From Croceivirga sp. (GTDB lineage Bacteria > Bacteroidota > Bacteroidia > Flavobacteriales > Flavobacteriaceae): 64,000 nt of DNA. Shown here piece after piece: positions 49,700-58,442 of the stretch. Positions within the stretch are counted from its first letter, which is position 1, and every line of letters begins with the position of its first letter. The stretch covers positions 1 to 64,000 of the forward strand of contig JANQKR010000015.1 in assembly GCA_028281025.1 (NCBI GenBank). Direction: 5' to 3'. The translations under genes and the position numbers were made by a program. Below the pieces are notes generated by a model. The model made no database searches. It had not been told where the DNA came from and saw only the letters and a program-made list of their open reading frames with translations.

Positions 49700-52060
49700 A
49701 TGAAGTCTATCAAAATTTTTGCTGTCCTTTTATTCTTCATGGCAAGTCTATGCCAAGCCATTGCCCAGGATAAACGCACCTATAAAGTGGGAATCCTGGT
49801 AGATAGGACAAATCCGGAAGTAGCGCCTTTGATCAATAAGTTAAAAAATGAAGTAAAGGCAGTGGTCGGTGAAGATGCCATCATTGTTTTTCCTGAAGAC
49901 GCCATTTTGATCAACAATTTTGATTTGGAACGGGCCAGAAACAATTACGAGCAACTTTTGGCCAGTGATATCGATATCATTTTGGCCTTTGGGGTACTCA
50001 ATAACGAAATTATTAGTCCGCTTGCCGTCCATCAAAAACCTACTATATTGTTTGGAGCGGTAAATAGGGATGTGCAACAATTGGATCTTTCCAAGGCCAA
50101 TTCCGGAATTGAAAATTTCACCTATTTGATAGAATCGGAATCCTATAAAGATGATTTGAACCGATTTAAAGAGCTCAGTGATTTTAAAAACCTGGGTATT
50201 GCCATGGATACCCAAATTGCTGAAATCTTGCCCCTTAAGGAAATCTTTGATGCCGAACTGGCCCGGTTGGAAGCCGATTATCGCTTGATACACTTTGAGT
50301 CCGTTGATGATATCATTGCCAACCTGGATGGGATCGATGCCTTTTACATGGCCGGTGGTTTTTTTATGACCACGGAAGAAAAGAAGGTCTTGGTCCAGGA
50401 ACTTCTCGATCGCAAATTGCCATCGTTTACCGTTAACGGGCCGGCAGATGTGAAATTGGGCTTTTTGGCCACTTTACAATCCGAAGAGAATCTGGACCAG
50501 TTCTTTAGGCGTATTGCCTTAAATATTGAAGCCTATGTCACGGGCACCCCAATGGCTGAATTGCCTGTTTTTATAGATTACAACCCGAGGTTGACGATAA
50601 ACTACAATACCTCTGACGTCATAGGATTTCCTATGAAGTACAGTCTGATTGGGGAAACGGATTTTGTCGGTGAGTTCAGGAATGTCCTGTCCGAAAAAGA
50701 ATATGACCTTTTAACGGTCATTAATGAAGCCTTGGAGCAAAATCTGTCCATTCAGTCCGATCAAAGAGATGTGGATTTAGCCTCGCAGGACGTAAAAACG
50801 GCCACGAGCAATTACTTGCCGTCCCTTACCGCTTCCGGCACGGCGACGTATGTGGACCCAGACTTGGCGGAAATTAGCAATGGACAGAACCCGGAGTTTT
50901 CCACCACAGGAAACCTTACCCTCAACCAAACCGTTTTTTCCGAGGCTGCCAATGCTAATATTGCCATTCAAAAGAAATTGCAAAAAGCGCAACAGGAAGA
51001 TTTTAACGCCTCCCAGTTGGATTTGATCTTTGATGCGGCGAACGCCTATTTCAATGTGTTGATTCTTAAGGCAAATACACAGATACAGGTGCGTAACGTG
51101 GATCTGACCAAAAGGAACCTAGAGATATCCCAACAGAATTTTGAAGCTGGGCAGTCCGGCAAGTCCGATATGCTTCGCTTTAGAAGTGAAATGGCCCAGA
51201 ATACCCAAGCCATGGTCGAGGCCATTAACCAATTGGAACAAGGGTTTTTATTTCTAAATCAGATTTTGAACAATCCTTCCAATCTGGAAATTGATGTTAC
51301 TGATGTGGGCCTGGACGAAGGAATTTTTAAGGAATATAACTACAACGATCTTTTTGCTTTATTGGACAACCCCAGCCTTCGGGAACCATTTGTTGACTTT
51401 TTGATTGAGGAAGCCTATCGAAATGCCCCTGAACTAAAGTCCCTGGGGTATAGCCTTGAAGCCACCGATCGTAACATCCGATTAAACGGCTACGGTCGTT
51501 TTTTACCCACGGTTGCCCTACAGGGGCAGTATAGCTCTACCTTTAATCGTTCCGGGGCGGGGAGTACCGTTCCCCCTAACCTGGGGTTTGGATTGGTGGA
51601 TAATTTTTATACTGCCGGTGCAAGTATCTCCATTCCCATCATCAATCAGAATTTGAACAATATCAACAGACAGACGGCACTTATCCAAAAAGATCAGTTG
51701 GAAATCAACAAGGATAATTTGGAGTTGGGCATTTCGGTAAACGTTAGAAACGGGGTGTTGAATTTGGTGAACCAAATGTCCAATATTCAATTGTCAAAAA
51801 TATCTGAAGAAACGGCAGCCGAGGCCCTGGAGCTTACTCGAGCCTCCTATTCCGAGGGAGCCGTTAACATTGTACAGTTATTGGACGCTCAAAACAATTA
51901 TTTAAACGCCCAACTGGCCAGAGCAAATGCGGTATATAACTTTTTGATCAATGCCCTGCAATTGGAGCGGTTTCTGGGCTATTATTTTCTGTTGAACACA
52001 CCAGAGAAAAATAACGAGTTCAAACAACGTTTTTTTGAATTTCTGAACAACCAAAATTAA
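49700..52060 (+). CDS. TolC-type outer-membrane channel fused to a periplasmic substrate-binding domain
   Basis: This 786-residue protein is a fusion. After the signal peptide (ending about 23, AIAQ) residues ~26-330 look like an ABC-type substrate-binding domain of the PF04392 kind: YKVGILVDRTNPEVAPLINK, SDIDIILAFGVLNNEI, KPTILFGAVNRDV and PSFTVNGPADVKLGFLAT. From about 345 to 775 the protein is an outer-membrane efflux channel with paired helical repeats (LLTVINEALEQNLSIQSDQR, and YSEGAVNIVQLLDAQNNYLN near 715). Usual TolC-type proteins have 430-500 residues. It heads a five-gene operon with an adaptor and an RND pump. I infer that the binding domain presents or senses a ligand at the channel. 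Confidence 0.88.
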   Translation: MKSIKIFAVLLFFMASLCQAIAQDKRTYKVGILVDRTNPEVAPLINKLKNEVKAVVGEDAIIVFPEDAILINNFDLERARNNYEQLLASDIDIILAFGVLNNEIISPLAVHQKPTILFGAVNRDVQQLDLSKANSGIENFTYLIESESYKDDLNRFKELSDFKNLGIAMDTQIAEILPLKEIFDAELARLEADYRLIHFESVDDIIANLDGIDAFYMAGGFFMTTEEKKVLVQELLDRKLPSFTVNGPADVKLGFLATLQSEENLDQFFRRIALNIEAYVTGTPMAELPVFIDYNPRLTINYNTSDVIGFPMKYSLIGETDFVGEFRNVLSEKEYDLLTVINEALEQNLSIQSDQRDVDLASQDVKTATSNYLPSLTASGTATYVDPDLAEISNGQNPEFSTTGNLTLNQTVFSEAANANIAIQKKLQKAQQEDFNASQLDLIFDAANAYFNVLILKANTQIQVRNVDLTKRNLEISQQNFEAGQSGKSDMLRFRSEMAQNTQAMVEAINQLEQGFLFLNQILNNPSNLEIDVTDVGLDEGIFKEYNYNDLFALLDNPSLREPFVDFLIEEAYRNAPELKSLGYSLEATDRNIRLNGYGRFLPTVALQGQYSSTFNRSGAGSTVPPNLGFGLVDNFYTAGASISIPIINQNLNNINRQTALIQKDQLEINKDNLELGISVNVRNGVLNLVNQMSNIQLSKISEETAAEALELTRASYSEGAVNIVQLLDAQNNYLNAQLARANAVYNFLINALQLERFLGYYFLLNTPEKNNEFKQRFFEFLNNQN

Positions 52061-52080
52061 TTGACCAAAACATTTGGAAC

Positions 52081-53166
52081 ATGAAAAAAATACAACAATT
52101 CGGTTTTTTATTGGTATTGAGCGTGCTTTTGTTTTCTTGCGGAGCCGAGGAAAAGAAAGAGGAAAAATCGCTTCGTCCCGTAAAATATATGGAGATTGGT
52201 TTTTTAGGGGGAGAGAAGTCCCGAACGTTTAGTGGTACGGCCAGAACGGATAAGATCATCAATCTTAGCTTTAGAAATTCCGGTATTATTACACAGTTCG
52301 ATTTAAAACTGGGCCAGAACGTGAAAAAAGGCCAATTATTGGCCAAATTGGACAACGTACAGTCCCGTTTGGCTTACGAACAATCAATTACCCAATTGAA
52401 CAGTGCGGCTTCCCAAGTGAATACGGCCAAGTTAAGTCTCAACCGTGTTCGAACACTTTACGAAAAAGGAAGTACTTCCCTAAGTGATTTTGAAGCTGCC
52501 AAAAATTCCTTTAGGAATGCCGAAGAGAGCTATAAGTCTGCAAAAAGGGGGGTGGAAATCCAACAGGAGCAGATCAATTATGGCTATATCTATGCGCCCG
52601 AAGATGGCACCATAGCTTCCGTTTCCGCCGAAATAGACGAGAACGTAAGCCCAGGACAGTCCGTTGCCGTTTTAAATGCCGGTACGGATATGGAAATTAC
52701 CCTGGGTATTCCGGAAAGTATCATTAATGGGGTACATCCCAATATGGATGTCGTAGTGGACTTTACCTCCATAGCGGAAGACCAGTTTAAAGGCAGGGTA
52801 TCCGAAGTGGCCCCAGCAGTGGATGCCAATACGTCTACCTATCCGGTAAGGGTTATTGTTACCAATCCCAGTGATGCGATAAAGAGTGGTATGGCAGCCA
52901 ACGTCACTTTTGATTTTGGCGATTACGATTCAAACAACAATGTTTTGGTTGTTCCTGCCCACGCCGTAGGGGAGGACAGTAACGGGCGTTTTGTTTTTCT
53001 GGTGGAAGGAGAAGGGGAAACGGCCAAAGTAAAGAAGCAGGAAGTTCAGATAGGTAATTTAACCGCCCAAGGCTTTGAAGTAACCTCTGGTCTTTCCTCC
53101 GGACAACGAATAGCAATTGCGGGATTACAGACCCTTTTGGACGGCCAAGAAGTAAGGTTGCAATAA
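52081..53166 (+). CDS. RND efflux periplasmic adaptor lipoprotein
   Basis: This 361-residue membrane-fusion protein has a lipobox (LLFSC, Cys20). The order is barrel-sandwich (VKKGQLLAKLDNVQSRLAY near residue 80), helical hairpin (about 100-160), second barrel-sandwich half (YIYAPEDGTIASVSAEIDEN), beta-barrel, and membrane-proximal domain to the end. It links the pump to the TolC-type fusion protein. Spacing is 20 bases after the fusion gene and 21 before the pump gene. Confidence 0.94.
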   Translation: MKKIQQFGFLLVLSVLLFSCGAEEKKEEKSLRPVKYMEIGFLGGEKSRTFSGTARTDKIINLSFRNSGIITQFDLKLGQNVKKGQLLAKLDNVQSRLAYEQSITQLNSAASQVNTAKLSLNRVRTLYEKGSTSLSDFEAAKNSFRNAEESYKSAKRGVEIQQEQINYGYIYAPEDGTIASVSAEIDENVSPGQSVAVLNAGTDMEITLGIPESIINGVHPNMDVVVDFTSIAEDQFKGRVSEVAPAVDANTSTYPVRVIVTNPSDAIKSGMAANVTFDFGDYDSNNNVLVVPAHAVGEDSNGRFVFLVEGEGETAKVKKQEVQIGNLTAQGFEVTSGLSSGQRIAIAGLQTLLDGQEVRLQ

Positions 53167-53187
53167 AAATACCATAACCTCCACCCA

Positions 53188-56100
53188 ATGAATTTAGCAA
53201 AATTCTCAATTGACAAAAATCGCATCACCTTTATGGTGTTGGCAACGATTATCCTGCTGGGGATCAATATGTATTTCAGCTTATCCCAAGATAGTATGCC
53301 ACCTTATACCGTCCGCGTGGCTACGGTGGTTTCCCAGTTTCCTGGGGCCAGTCCGGAACGGGTTGAGCAATTGGTCACCGACAAAGTTGAAAAAGTGGCG
53401 CAGGAGCTTCCGGAGCTTAAGGAAGTGACCAGTACTTCACGGACCGGGCTCTCTGTGGTAAGTGTTTCGTTAAAGGACGAGGTCTCGCCAGAAACACTCC
53501 AGTCCGTCTGGGACCGTTTACGTCGGAAATTGAATGCCATTGAAGGCCTTCCATCGGGAGTAAACCCTAATTTAAATGATGATGGTATTGGTGATGTTTA
53601 TGGCATTGTTGTGGGCTTGACATCCGATGGGTTCAGTTATTCGGAAATGAAGGACTATGCCGATGATATTAAGGATGATTTGATCAAACTCCCGGATGCT
53701 GCCAAGGTGGAACTGGGTGGGGTACAGGACGAACGTGTTTTTGTGGAATTCGATAATACCCGCTTAAAGGAATATGGCCTATCGGCTTCCAAGTTGCAAC
53801 AGAGCATTGGTGCGACCAATATTTTAAGTTCCGGGGGACAGATCAATGTGGGGGATGAGCGTATTATTTTGGAGCCTACCGGTAATTTCGATTCCGTTGA
53901 GGATATTCAAAATATGTTGATTGCCGTAGGGAATGGGTCCCAATCGGTAAAATTGGGTGATATTACCTCGGTAACAAAAGGATATATCGATCCCCCCAAA
54001 CAAATTGTCAGTGTTGATGGAAAAGAAGCCATCACCATGCATGTTAACCTCAAGGAAGATAAAAATATTGTTTACCTGGGTGAAGCAGTGAATCAAGTAG
54101 TGGCCCAATGGCAAAATCGCCTTCCGGTCGGTCTGGAATTGACCAGAGTGTCTTCTTTGGATGATTACATAGATGTAAAGGTGAGTGATTTTATGGTGAA
54201 CCTCATGCAATCCATAAGTATTGTGTTGGTGGTCATGCTTGTCTTTTTGGGTTTCCGTACGGGATTCGTCATTGCCAGTTTAATTCCGATTGTGACCATC
54301 ATGACCTTGATGCTCATGGGCATTATCAATATGGGATTGAACCAGGTAACGCTGGCTGCGCTCATTATGGCATTGGGGATGTTGGTTGATAATGCCATTG
54401 TAGTGGCCGAAACCATTATGGTAAAGCTCGAGCAGGGCGTGGAAAAGTATAAGGCCGCAATAGAAGCCTTTTCCGAGTTATGGATGCCATTATTGATTTC
54501 TACCTTAACCACTTCTGCCGCATTTTTGGCCTTCTACCTGTCCCCAACAACCATGGGGGATATTGTTGGGCCCATTTTTGTGGTGATAACCATAGCGTTA
54601 ATGTCGTCTTGGCTAATCGCACTTACCGTAATTACCATGTTCTGCTATATGTTTCTAAAGGTAGCGCCCAAAGGGGAACAAAAGCCCAGCCTTGTGGATC
54701 GCATTATCAACTCGGCCAAAGGCTACTATAAGGATTTGATATTATTGGCGCTAAAGCATAAATACAAAGTTATTGTGGGCATATTTTTGGCTTTCTTTCT
54801 TTCACTGTACGGATTTGGTTTTATCCCCTTCATCTTTTTCCCGGACAGTGATCGTAACATGATCACCATTGACATTAATTTGCCCGAGGGTAACAAAATA
54901 GAACGCACAACAGATGTGGTGAACCAAATAGAAGGCTTCATGGCAGATTCCCTTAAAGTCAATGCAGAAAGGGACAAAGGCATTGTAAGTTGGTCCTCTT
55001 ACATTGGGGAAGGACCCGAATCGTATGATTTGGGCTATTCCCCGGACGAAGCCAATTCAAACTACGCCCACATTTTGGTGAACACTACTTCCTTTGAAGA
55101 AAATGCCGAAATGGTAAAACGGCTGGATGGCTATTCCTTTAGAAATTTTCCCAATGCGGATATTAAAGTTGGGCTATTGGGTTCTGGCGGTGGAGGAACC
55201 CCGATAGAAATTAAAGTATCCGGACCGGAACCGGACGAACTTTCCACCATAGCGGAAAGTGTAAAGCAGAAGTTGTCGGGAGTGGATTTCACGAAGAATG
55301 TTAAGGATGACTGGGGCCCAAAGAGTAAAAAGTTTTTGATTGAAATTGATCAGAACAGGGCCCAGAATGCCGGTATTACCAGTTCTGATATTGCCACATC
55401 GCTACAAACTGTGTTGGACGGTTTTCAAACCGGTGAGTATAGGGAGGACAATAAATCCATACCTATTGTTATGCGGAGTGGCGATAGCCAGCAACAAACC
55501 CTGGCTTCTTTGGAAACCTTAAATGTGTATTCGCAAAACAGTGGTAAAAGTGTACCCCTATTACAAGTTGCCTCCATAGTACCCACTTGGCAATATGCCA
55601 AAATAAAAAGACTGGACTTGAGGCGTACCATCAATATAAGCAGTGAATTGCGCGAGGGGGGCAATGCCTCCGCAATCATGTCAGTGGTCACCCCTTGGTT
55701 GGAAGAACAGGTCAATGGGGCGTGGCCTTCCGGGTATACCTACGAATTGGGAGGTGACGCCGAGCAAACTGCAGAAAACATGGGTCCCATTATAGGCTAT
55801 CTTCCTATTTCCGGATTTATCATTGTATTGCTATTGATCATTCAATTCAATTCAGTGCGTAAAATGACGATGGTCGTGCTTACCATTCCCCTTGGGATAA
55901 TTGGGGTGGTCATTGGACTGTTGGTCTTTCAGGAAGCTTTTGGGTTTATGCCCTTTTTGGGCGTCATTTCCTTGGCCGGTATTGTGATCAATAACGCCAT
56001 TGTACTCATTGACCGTATGGAAGTGGAACTGGCGGCGGGTAGAACAAATCAGGATTCGGTCATTGCGGCTTGCCTACAACGGTTTCGACCCATATTGTTA

Positions 56101-56301
56101 TCCACTTTTACAACAATTTTGGGTTTGGTGCCCCTCTACCTTTCCGGGGGTGAAATGTGGGAAGGAATGGCCATAAGTATTATGATTGGACTCCTATTTG
56201 GCACCATTATCACCCTGCTATTCATACCTTCGCTTTACAGTGCCCTTTTCAAGGTCAGTTATAAAGGGTATCAATTTAATGAAGCACTTTTGGATGGGTA
56301 G
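53188..56301 (+). CDS. RND efflux pump (HAE family)
   Basis: This 1037-residue inner-membrane transporter has the standard layout of 12 helices and two large periplasmic loops (about 35-335 and 570-865). The porter domain starts with SLSQDSMPPYTVRVATVVS. In helix 4 the sequence GMLVDNAIVVAE shows D401 followed by N402, where AcrB has two Asp. In helix 10 the AcrB Lys position lies in GIVINNAIVLID, without a Lys. So the proton relay differs from AcrB, although such variants occur in other HAE members. With the adaptor and fusion channel it forms a tripartite pump. Confidence 0.94.
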   Translation: MNLAKFSIDKNRITFMVLATIILLGINMYFSLSQDSMPPYTVRVATVVSQFPGASPERVEQLVTDKVEKVAQELPELKEVTSTSRTGLSVVSVSLKDEVSPETLQSVWDRLRRKLNAIEGLPSGVNPNLNDDGIGDVYGIVVGLTSDGFSYSEMKDYADDIKDDLIKLPDAAKVELGGVQDERVFVEFDNTRLKEYGLSASKLQQSIGATNILSSGGQINVGDERIILEPTGNFDSVEDIQNMLIAVGNGSQSVKLGDITSVTKGYIDPPKQIVSVDGKEAITMHVNLKEDKNIVYLGEAVNQVVAQWQNRLPVGLELTRVSSLDDYIDVKVSDFMVNLMQSISIVLVVMLVFLGFRTGFVIASLIPIVTIMTLMLMGIINMGLNQVTLAALIMALGMLVDNAIVVAETIMVKLEQGVEKYKAAIEAFSELWMPLLISTLTTSAAFLAFYLSPTTMGDIVGPIFVVITIALMSSWLIALTVITMFCYMFLKVAPKGEQKPSLVDRIINSAKGYYKDLILLALKHKYKVIVGIFLAFFLSLYGFGFIPFIFFPDSDRNMITIDINLPEGNKIERTTDVVNQIEGFMADSLKVNAERDKGIVSWSSYIGEGPESYDLGYSPDEANSNYAHILVNTTSFEENAEMVKRLDGYSFRNFPNADIKVGLLGSGGGGTPIEIKVSGPEPDELSTIAESVKQKLSGVDFTKNVKDDWGPKSKKFLIEIDQNRAQNAGITSSDIATSLQTVLDGFQTGEYREDNKSIPIVMRSGDSQQQTLASLETLNVYSQNSGKSVPLLQVASIVPTWQYAKIKRLDLRRTINISSELREGGNASAIMSVVTPWLEEQVNGAWPSGYTYELGGDAEQTAENMGPIIGYLPISGFIIVLLLIIQFNSVRKMTMVVLTIPLGIIGVVIGLLVFQEAFGFMPFLGVISLAGIVINNAIVLIDRMEVELAAGRTNQDSVIAACLQRFRPILLSTFTTILGLVPLYLSGGEMWEGMAISIMIGLLFGTIITLLFIPSLYSALFKVSYKGYQFNEALLDG

Positions 56302-56303
56302 TA

Positions 56304-57386
56304 ATGAAGCGACGAAATAAGGACCTGAAAAAGCTTTTGAAACAGCTTGGGCAGTCAATTGTTTTTTGGGTGATTGCCATGGCGCTTTTTGCCATTTTTA
56401 GATATTACGGCCTCGCCGAAGAAGAAGGGATATTCACTCCTGCTGAGTATAGCTTTTCCAGGGCGTTGTCCATGTTCACACTGTTTGGGCTACTTATCGG
56501 TGTTGTCGGTGCATTTATTGAATTCGTTCTGGACAAATACCTCTCCAAAAGAGTCTCCATTGGACTCAGTTTAATCATAGGTTTCCTTGTTTACCTCATT
56601 ACCACAGTGATACTTTCCACCCTGGTCATTGAAATCACCAATCTGGTGTACGACATGGGAATCAACAATAAGAAAGGGTGGTGGATATTCGACAAGACGT
56701 TTTGGGCCATCATCCTATACATTGCCATAGCTGGATTGGTTTTATCGTCCATTCAAATTGCGAATGACAAATTTGGTAAAGGGGTTTTCTTGAAAATGCT
56801 CTTTGGAAAGTATAAAGAGCCCAAAGAGGAGAAACGTATTTTCATGTTTTTGGACCTCAAATCTTCCACGGCAATAGCAGAGCAGTTGGGCCATTTGAAA
56901 TATAGTCAACTCATTCAGGATTGTTTTTATGATTTGAATGAGGTAGTGCCCAATTATGATGCGGAAATCTATCAATATGTCGGTGATGAAGCCGTACTAA
57001 GTTGGCCATATGAAAAAGGGTTGTCGAACAACAATTGTGTGAAACTTTTCTTTGCCTTCAAACAAAAATTATTAACAAAAAAGGACTACTACACCAACAA
57101 ATATGGGGCCTTTCCTGAGTTTAAGGCCGGTTTGCACGGTGGCGTGCTGATGGTGGCCGAAGTTGGGGTGGTCAAAAAGGAAGTAGCCTATCATGGGGAT
57201 GTCATAAACACATCGGCCCGTATACAGGCAGAGTGCAATTCATATAAAGTGCCGATCCTTATTTCTGAAAAACTATTGAAGGACCTGATTTCAGATGATT
57301 TTTTTTCCACAAAGTATCTTGGCGATGTGCTCTTGAAAGGAAAGCAGAAAAAAGTAAACATCCATACGGTAATTACCAATGCTTGA
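56304..57386 (+). CDS. Membrane-bound class III nucleotide cyclase
   Basis: This 360-residue protein has four membrane helices (about 17-35, 54-76, 86-108 and 132-152) and a C-terminal cyclase domain (about 178-360). The metal aspartates are D184 (FLDLKSST) and D228 (YVGDEAV). The transition-state residues are N302 and R306 (GDVINTSARIQ). By my hand alignment the purine-selecting pair, Lys/Asp in adenylyl and Glu/Cys in guanylyl cyclases, is Q224/A295, so the substrate cannot be predicted. It starts two bases after the pump gene and overlaps the channel gene by eight bases, so all five genes are one operon. Confidence 0.87.
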   Translation: MKRRNKDLKKLLKQLGQSIVFWVIAMALFAIFRYYGLAEEEGIFTPAEYSFSRALSMFTLFGLLIGVVGAFIEFVLDKYLSKRVSIGLSLIIGFLVYLITTVILSTLVIEITNLVYDMGINNKKGWWIFDKTFWAIILYIAIAGLVLSSIQIANDKFGKGVFLKMLFGKYKEPKEEKRIFMFLDLKSSTAIAEQLGHLKYSQLIQDCFYDLNEVVPNYDAEIYQYVGDEAVLSWPYEKGLSNNNCVKLFFAFKQKLLTKKDYYTNKYGAFPEFKAGLHGGVLMVAEVGVVKKEVAYHGDVINTSARIQAECNSYKVPILISEKLLKDLISDDFFSTKYLGDVLLKGKQKKVNIHTVITNA

Positions 57387-58044
57387 AAAATTGTATGATA
57401 GCCGTTTTGAATTATTTCTGTCCAGTCAGGTGGCCATTTTGTTCGGCTCATTGATTATGCCGGCCGCTTTGTTCGAAACGGTTTTGGATCCCATACTTTT
57501 TTTGATCAACCTACTTGCCGGGATATTGCTTATTTCCAAAAAACCGAGGTTAATGTGGTTCTGTGTTGGAGTGCTGGGCTTAAGTGCAATTGTGTTCATT
57601 GTTTCAACATTGTTGGGGAAAGCATCAAAGGAATTGGGCTTTCTTCGTTTAGGGGGCTATTTCCTGTTCTACCTGGTGGTTTCCTTTGAGATAATCAGGC
57701 AAGTCTGGTATGCCAAACGCGTAAACAAAAATGTAATATTTGGATTGGTCAGTGGATTTATCTCCTTGGGTCTTATCGGTTTTTTTATATGTATGAGCAT
57801 AGAAATGGGCACTCCCAATTCCTTTCAAGGCGCATTCCTGGGAATGCCGGAACGGCCGGAGTTTGTGGCGGAACAGTTGATGTATTTTAGCTTCATAACG
57901 TTAATGACCATCGGTTACGGGGACATCATTCCAATTACCAGCCTTGCACAAAAAGCAACACTTTTAATAGGATTGCTCGGTAATTTTTATCTGGTGATCA
58001 TTACTGCCGTAGTTATAGGCAAGTTTATTAACCAATCCAAATAA
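57379..58044 (+). CDS. K+-type ion channel
   Basis: This 221-residue protein has about six hydrophobic segments and one pore loop. The loop carries the K+ selectivity filter in TLMTIGYGDIIPIT (TIGYGD at residues 177-182), followed by a last helix. There is no cyclic-nucleotide-binding or RCK domain after the pore, so a direct link to the cyclase product is not evident from the sequence. The eight-base overlap with the cyclase gene suggests coupled translation. It is the last gene of the operon. Confidence 0.85.
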   Translation: MLEKLYDSRFELFLSSQVAILFGSLIMPAALFETVLDPILFLINLLAGILLISKKPRLMWFCVGVLGLSAIVFIVSTLLGKASKELGFLRLGGYFLFYLVVSFEIIRQVWYAKRVNKNVIFGLVSGFISLGLIGFFICMSIEMGTPNSFQGAFLGMPERPEFVAEQLMYFSFITLMTIGYGDIIPITSLAQKATLLIGLLGNFYLVIITAVVIGKFINQSK

Positions 58045-58442
58045 TTGGTATCAATCTTTTGAAAGCAGGGAAATAATTTTCACATGGCCATTTTTTCCAT
58101 TTTGGTCATCTGCCATGGATTGAAAATACCGACTTTACCGTTTTTTTATGAAGACTTCATGTAAATTTCACATAGTTGGACTTACTTTGACCGGCTAGAC
58201 AGGTGCCATATAATAGTAATATAACTTAAGTTCGGCATAATTTGCTATCAACCAAAATCCGTCAAATTGAGTGGTTTTTCGATACATTTTTGCTATCGCA
58301 AAAACACTCAAAATGACGTAATTTTCTTATGTGGAACTAACGGTAATATCGTTCATCAGTGAAGGAATATCACGTAACTTCCGGTGGTATTGGTTCAGAA
58401 AGCGATAACTAGGGGTTCAAAAATGGCAATCGTACAAGGGAA
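58045..58442. other. Intergenic region with a palindromic repeat
   Basis: About 400 bases lie between the channel gene and the pyruvate kinase-like gene. CATGGC / GCCATG at 58083-58117 could be a weak terminator, but without a T run. A long imperfect palindrome lies at 58260-58318. No open frame of note is present, and I found no exact promoter box for the downstream gene. Confidence 0.5.
58260..58318. repeat. Imperfect palindromic (REP-like) element
   Basis: Two 25-base arms (58260-58284 and 58294-58318) differ at only a few positions when one is reverse-complemented; the loop has nine bases. The ends CGTCAAATTGAGTG and CACTCAAAATGACG resemble intergenic palindromes that recur in flavobacterial genomes. 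Confidence 0.7.
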
